A stretch of DNA of 64,000 nt from Streptomyces sp. HNM0575 (lineage in GTDB: Bacteria > Actinomycetota > Actinomycetes > Streptomycetales > Streptomycetaceae), in the NCBI RefSeq assembly GCF_012726265.1, contig NZ_JAASAG010000001.1, positions 310,001 through 374,000 on the forward strand, given 5' to 3'. Below the pieces are notes generated by a model. The model made no database searches. It was given only the letters and a program-made list of their open reading frames with translations, and was not told the DNA's origin. How positions within the stretch are numbered: the stretch's first letter is position 1; each line of letters opens with the position of its first letter. Shown here one piece after another: positions 60,498-64,000 of this stretch. The position numbers were made by a program, and so were the translations under genes.

Positions 60498-62408
60498 ATG
60501 CGGATCAAGCGGCTCAGGCCCGCCCACCCCGGAAGGCACGCGCAGGGAGCGGCACGAGGGCGGCACGGGCAGGGGAGAGGGAGAGAGGGGAGAGCGGCCG
60601 GGGCGGACCGCTCCCGCAGCGGACTGCGCCGGCTCCTCTCCTGGCGACGGCTGCTCGCCCTCGCCCTGACGCTCCTGACGGGCACGGCCGGCGCCTTCGC
60701 CGTCCTGTACGCCGTCATCGACGTCCCGCTGCCCAACGAGCAGGCCGAGGCCGATAGCAACGTCTACCTGTACCGCGACGGGACGCGGATCGCCCGCACC
60801 GGCGAGGTCAACCGCGAATCGGTGCCGCTGAAGAGGGTGCCGAAGGGCGTGCGGTACGCGTTCGTCGCCGCCGAGGACATGTCCTTCTACGACAGTCACG
60901 GCGTCGACCCCGTCGGCATGGCCCGCGGAGTGTTCAGCACGCTGACCGGGCAGGGCACGCAGGGCGGCTCGACCATCACGCAGCAGTACGTGAAGAACTA
61001 CTACCTCAGCCAGGAGCGGACCGTCACCCGCAAGGTGAAGGAGATGGTCATCTCCCTGAAGGTGGACGGCCAGGAGACCAAGGACGACATCCTCGCCGGG
61101 TATCTGAACACCAGCTACTTCGGCCGCCTCGCCTACGGGATACAGGCCGCGTCCCGCGCGTACTACGGCAAGGACGTCGAGGACCTGACGGTCGCGGAGG
61201 GCGCCTACCTGGCGGCGCTGGTGCAGGCACCCAGCCAGTACGACTGGGCCGTCGCGACCCCGGAGTCCCGGAAGCTGGTGCGCAGGCGCTGGCGCTACGT
61301 GCTCGCCAACATGACCGAGATGGGAGTCCTCGACCGGGCGGAGCAGCGCCGGATGCGCTTCCCCGCACCGCGCGCGCCGGAGCCCCCACGGGGACTCGGC
61401 GGACAGGACGGCTACCTCGTCGACGCCGCCAACCGGGAGCTGGCCGAGGCGGGCGTCAGCGAACAGCGCCTCGCAGCCGGGGGCTGGACCGTCACGCTCA
61501 ACATCGACCCCGGGCGGCAGCGCGCGCTGGAACGCGCCGCCGACGGCCGGGCCGACGGCCGCGCCGACGGCGCGCGGGACCCCAAGTCGCCCGCCGCGCA
61601 AGCCGGTACGCAGACCGGAGCCGTCTCGGTGAGCCCCCGCAGCGGCAGGGTGCTGGCCCTCTACGGGGGCCGCGACTACGCGAAGCACTACCTCAGCAAC
61701 GCCACCCGCACCGACTACCAGGCGGGCGCCGCCTTCGCCCCGCTCACCCTCGCGGCGAAGCTGGAGCACGGCGACGAGGCCCGTACACCGGCCGGCCACG
61801 CCCGTGACGTCAAGCGCACCGCGGTCGCCCTGGGCATGGACCCGGAAGCGAACGGCTTCACGACCCGGCCGCGCACCCTCTCGCTCGGCCTCATGGGCAC
61901 CAGCGCCCTGGAGCTCGCCGGTGTCTACGCCACGCTCGGCAACGACGGCACGAAGGTCACGCCCGCGGTCGTCCGGTCCGCCCGTCGCGGCACGGAGAGC
62001 GTGGAGCTGCCGCACGCCACGGGCGGCACCGCGGTCAGCGCGAAGACGGCACGGGCGGTGTCGGCGAGCCTCAGCACGGGCCTCGTCCCCGGCGGCGCGG
62101 GGGGCGGCAGGACCGCCGGGCTGCCCTCGGCCGCGCGTTCCCTCTCCGCCGTCTCGGCCGTCTCCGGTGCCTCCGACGACGGCAAGGCGGCGTGGTACGT
62201 CGGCAGCTCGCGACGGCTGGTCACCGCAGTCGGCACGTTCGGCGAGGATCCGAAGACCCGCGAGCAGCGGACGCTGGACGCCGCGGCCCGAAAGGCCCCC
62301 GCCGCGATCTGGTCCTCGTTCCTGGGCGAGGCCGCGGCGGCGGGGCAGTGGCGGCCCGGGACGGACGCCGTGCCGCCCGGCGAGACCGCCCCCGTGACGC
62401 GGCGCTGA
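60498..62408 (+). CDS. Class A penicillin-binding protein with intact GT51 but degenerate transpeptidase (636 aa)
   Basis: Peptidoglycan glycosyltransferase anchored by one helix (LLALALTLLTGTAGAFAVLY). GT51 is intact: catalytic Glu126 in AAEDMSFYDSHGVDP, GGSTITQQYVKNYYL, RKVKEMVISLKV and AAYLAALVQAPSQYDW. The transpeptidase region keeps the fold order (VLALYGGRDYAKHYLSNATR) but lacks all catalytic motifs. S-x-x-K is replaced by AAFA (411-414), the S-x-N segment is deleted between about 430 and 440, and K-T-G is V-S-G (555-557) in AVSGASDDGKAAWYVG. It should polymerise glycan but not cross-link or bind beta-lactams. The start ATG has no clear ribosome site. Confidence 0.93.
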   Translation: MRIKRLRPAHPGRHAQGAARGRHGQGRGREGRAAGADRSRSGLRRLLSWRRLLALALTLLTGTAGAFAVLYAVIDVPLPNEQAEADSNVYLYRDGTRIARTGEVNRESVPLKRVPKGVRYAFVAAEDMSFYDSHGVDPVGMARGVFSTLTGQGTQGGSTITQQYVKNYYLSQERTVTRKVKEMVISLKVDGQETKDDILAGYLNTSYFGRLAYGIQAASRAYYGKDVEDLTVAEGAYLAALVQAPSQYDWAVATPESRKLVRRRWRYVLANMTEMGVLDRAEQRRMRFPAPRAPEPPRGLGGQDGYLVDAANRELAEAGVSEQRLAAGGWTVTLNIDPGRQRALERAADGRADGRADGARDPKSPAAQAGTQTGAVSVSPRSGRVLALYGGRDYAKHYLSNATRTDYQAGAAFAPLTLAAKLEHGDEARTPAGHARDVKRTAVALGMDPEANGFTTRPRTLSLGLMGTSALELAGVYATLGNDGTKVTPAVVRSARRGTESVELPHATGGTAVSAKTARAVSASLSTGLVPGGAGGGRTAGLPSAARSLSAVSAVSGASDDGKAAWYVGSSRRLVTAVGTFGEDPKTREQRTLDAAARKAPAAIWSSFLGEAAAAGQWRPGTDAVPPGETAPVTRR

Positions 62409-62915
62409 TCTGCCCGTGCGGTGCAGCTTTCGGGGCATGGGAACCAGAAGACTTCGCCATCGCCCCCCACAGAAAATCTGTTACGGCCAGAGTAGACATG
62501 AGGGCTTGCCGGGGTTAGGGTCTTGCCTCGTAGCCAAGAGGTCGAGAAGGCACGGCAGATGACGAACTGCCGTGGAGACAGGACCAGCAGGTTGCGGCAC
62601 GGCGGTGGAGCGGCGGGGCCGGAAGTGATCGGCACCCTCGCTGACCGCCGGGCACCGCGGCTCACCAGGGGCCGCAGGAAGCACGCAGCCGGGCAGGTCG
62701 ACAGCAGGAAGAGAAAGCAGAGGAAAGAAGAAGAAAGAAGGAGGCAGGCGCCATCAGGATCGCCCGGGCAGGAAGTCCGCCCGGGTACCGCAGACCCCGG
62801 ATTGGAAGGTGGTCCCCGGTCACGCAGCTGCGATCCCCGTACCCGTCCTTTCAAGCGGCGGTGCGGAAACAGAACACCGGCCAAGTGACAGCCGGTAGAT
62901 GGTGTTGATTCCCTC
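62409..62915. other. Intergenic stretch after the PBP gene
   Basis: Contains a purine-rich run near 62710-62750 and no open frame with a ribosome site or recognisable product. Probably the leader and promoter space of the MerR-like gene. Confidence 0.5.
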
Positions 62916-62947
62916 GGGGCCCTGGTACCGCACGGTGCCAGGGCCCC
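62916..62947 (+). repeat. 15-bp-stem hairpin just before the MerR-like gene
   Basis: GGGGCCCTGGTACCG (62916-62930) and CGGTGCCAGGGCCCC (62933-62947) pair over a 2-nt gap with a single G-T mismatch pair. It ends 26 bp before the GTG at 62974, so it is either an operator for a dimeric regulator or an mRNA leader hairpin. Confidence 0.75.
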
Positions 62948-62973
62948 TCGACGCGTTTTCACGAGAGGTGCAA

Positions 62974-63324
62974 GTGGCCGCAGACAATCCCGACTCCCCG
63001 TCGAGCAATCTCGACGACGACGACTACCCCGCCTTCACGATGGGCCGGGCCGCCGAAATGCTCGACACCACGCCCGCGTTCCTGCGAGCCGTGGGCGAGG
63101 CGCGCCTGATCGTTCCGCTCCGCTCGGAGGGCGGACACCGCCGCTACTCCCGCTACCAACTGCGACTTGCCGCCCGGGCCCGCGAACTGGTCGATCAGGG
63201 AACCCCCGTTGAGGCGGCCTGCCGCATCATCATTCTCGAAGACCAGCTCGAAGAGGCCCAGCGCATCAACGAACGGCTGCGCGACCCGGAGACCCGGTCG
63301 GAGCCGACGGCCGACGCCTGCTAG
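62974..63324 (+). CDS. MerR-like helix-turn-helix regulator (116 aa)
   Basis: Small regulator with a single MerR-type winged helix: FTMGRAAEMLDTTPAFLRAV then GEARLIVPLRSEGGHRRYSR and YQLRLAARARELVDQGTPVE, with a C-terminal helix AACRIIILEDQLEEAQRINE suited to dimerisation. There is no effector-binding domain. The GTG at 62974 has GAGAGG 5 nt upstream; a longer frame to 62899 would cross the hairpin and is rejected. Highly conserved in streptomycetes; targets are not known from sequence. The hairpin before it may be its own operator. Confidence 0.9.
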   Translation: MAADNPDSPSSNLDDDDYPAFTMGRAAEMLDTTPAFLRAVGEARLIVPLRSEGGHRRYSRYQLRLAARARELVDQGTPVEAACRIIILEDQLEEAQRINERLRDPETRSEPTADAC

Positions 63325-63665
63325 CCGCCGCCCGGGAGGGCCGGTCGGTCGCCGTCCCGGCGGCGTTCGCCGGCGAATGCGTGGGCCGACCGGATATGGA
63401 TACCTCTTCTCGCCGTCGCAGAAATGCAGTTGATGCGCGGTAAGGATTCTTGCCCCGGCCGGTGCGGCGGGGGACGTGGCGTACTCCCCGGGATTGACCG
63501 TGCTACGGTTGCGCCAGTTGCAGTTGGTTCCCAGGACTTCAAATGCCTCTCCGGCGCCCGCCGTTGAGCATGCGTTTTTTCCGGTACCCCGGAGGGGAAA
63601 TCATCGCAGCGACGCCGGACCGCAGAGTGCGGACTCCGGGCACTGCCCCCCAAGGGAGATTCAAT
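63325..63665. other. Leader region of the cold-shock gene
   Basis: This 341-bp gap probably contains the promoter and long 5-prime leader of the cold-shock gene. No gene is supported. GGGAGA lies 7 nt before the cold-shock ATG. Confidence 0.5.
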
Positions 63666-63869
63666 ATGGCATCTGGCACCGTGAAGTGGTTCAACTCGGA
63701 AAAGGGTTTCGGCTTCATCGAGCAGGACGGCGGCGGGCTCGACGTGTTCGCCCACTTCTCGAACATCGCCGCCTCCGGTTTCCGTGAGCTTCAGGAAGGC
63801 CAGACGGTGAACTTCGACGTCACGCAGGGCCAGAAGGGCCTCCAGGCCGAGAACATCGTTCCCGCCTGA
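63666..63869 (+). CDS. Cold-shock-domain RNA chaperone (67 aa)
   Basis: Single CSD of standard length. RNP1-type motif KGFGFIEQ and RNP2-type VFAHFSNI are both present in [19 protein letters not shown] and [20 protein letters not shown]. It binds single-stranded RNA/DNA and melts mRNA structure. ATG follows GGGAGA. A strong terminator comes 14 bp after the stop, so it is a one-gene unit. Confidence 0.97.
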   Translation: MASGTVKWFNSEKGFGFIEQDGGGLDVFAHFSNIAASGFRELQEGQTVNFDVTQGQKGLQAENIVPA

Positions 63870-63883
63870 CGCTGACGCAGGAC

Positions 63884-63914
63884 GAGCTGGGGCACACAAC
63901 GTGTGTCCCAGCTC
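63884..63914 (+). terminator. Rho-independent-type terminator of the cold-shock gene
   Basis: GAGCTGGGGCACAC (63884-63897) pairs with GTGTGTCCCAGCTC (63901-63914) with one G-T pair and a 3-nt loop. Confidence 0.9.
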
Positions 63915-64000
63915 TCTCCATTTCTCACCTGCCCGTTTCGACGGGCCTCCCACGAAGGCCACCGCGCGGCGGATCCACTGCCGCAGCACCGATTCGTGGG
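63915..64000. other. Right edge, no feature seen
   Basis: The last 86 bp follow the terminator. They could hold the end of a neighbouring gene, but no frame is long enough here to say. Confidence 0.4.

Noticed and set aside
63915..64000. Start or end of a DEAD-box helicase gene next to the cold-shock gene
   Set aside because: Expected from common gene order, but the visible 86 bp show no motif.

Overview
The window is about 72% G+C and reads like the chromosome of a streptomycete or a close relative. Evidence for this: GTG starts are frequent; two DtxR/DmdR-type iron boxes are present; there is a DUF6230-DUF6114 pair, a clade-II catalase, a stand-alone Ku, Tat-exported enzymes and a Cse-like lipoprotein/two-component set. 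No rRNA, tRNA, CRISPR array, insertion sequence or phage gene was seen.

Layout, left to right. (1) 1-4804, minus strand: GH92 alpha-mannosidase, a beta-phosphoglucomutase-like HAD enzyme and the start of a GH65 phosphorylase/hydrolase form one operon; an atypical LuxR regulator follows. (2) 5.7-7.09 kb: a non-coding, repeat-built stretch with six copies of a 32-bp element. (3) 7.09-10.9 kb: ferrous/ferric iron uptake operon efeO-efeB-efeU under an iron box. (4) 11.0-18.2 kb: a lipoprotein, a membrane protein, glutamate decarboxylase, catalase, Ku and a methyltransferase. (5) 18.2-21.9 kb: cytochrome oxidase subunits CtaD and CtaF with an unaccompanied cytochrome b. (6) 22.0-35.8 kb: a glycan-utilisation locus with GH35, a formylglycine-generating enzyme coupled to its sulfatase, a PF10091-type glucanase, GH39, an ABC sugar importer without its own ATPase, and a LacI regulator. 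Four near-identical 14-bp LacI-type operators tie the locus together. (7) 36.3-42.3 kb: DUF6230/DUF6114/secreted protein operon, a pair of proteins of the kind found near gas-vesicle genes, and a two-gene ABC transporter. (8) 42.6-53.0 kb: a two-peptide class II lantibiotic cluster. (9) 53.1-64 kb: secreted GH5, an iron-controlled divergent pair (DUF2470 protein and siderophore-interacting protein), a CseABC-like signalling set, a peptidoglycan glycosyltransferase with a ruined transpeptidase domain, a MerR-like regulator and a cold-shock protein.

The most interesting system is the lantibiotic cluster. Its alpha precursor resembles lacticin 3147 A1 and haloduracin alpha (CTLTVEC lipid II-binding ring). 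Its beta precursor ends like haloduracin beta (CPTTKCTSQC). Two LanM synthetases flank a C39-peptidase ABC exporter. After a 54-residue membrane protein comes a luciferase-like reductase that I infer to be a LanJC enzyme, which would turn dehydro-residues into D-amino acids, the job done by the unrelated LtnJ in lacticin 3147. A 15-bp-stem hairpin separates the precursor genes from lanM1, and a duplicated 15-bp site with an inner palindrome lies upstream.

All protein families here are recognised by eye from motifs; no database search was run.
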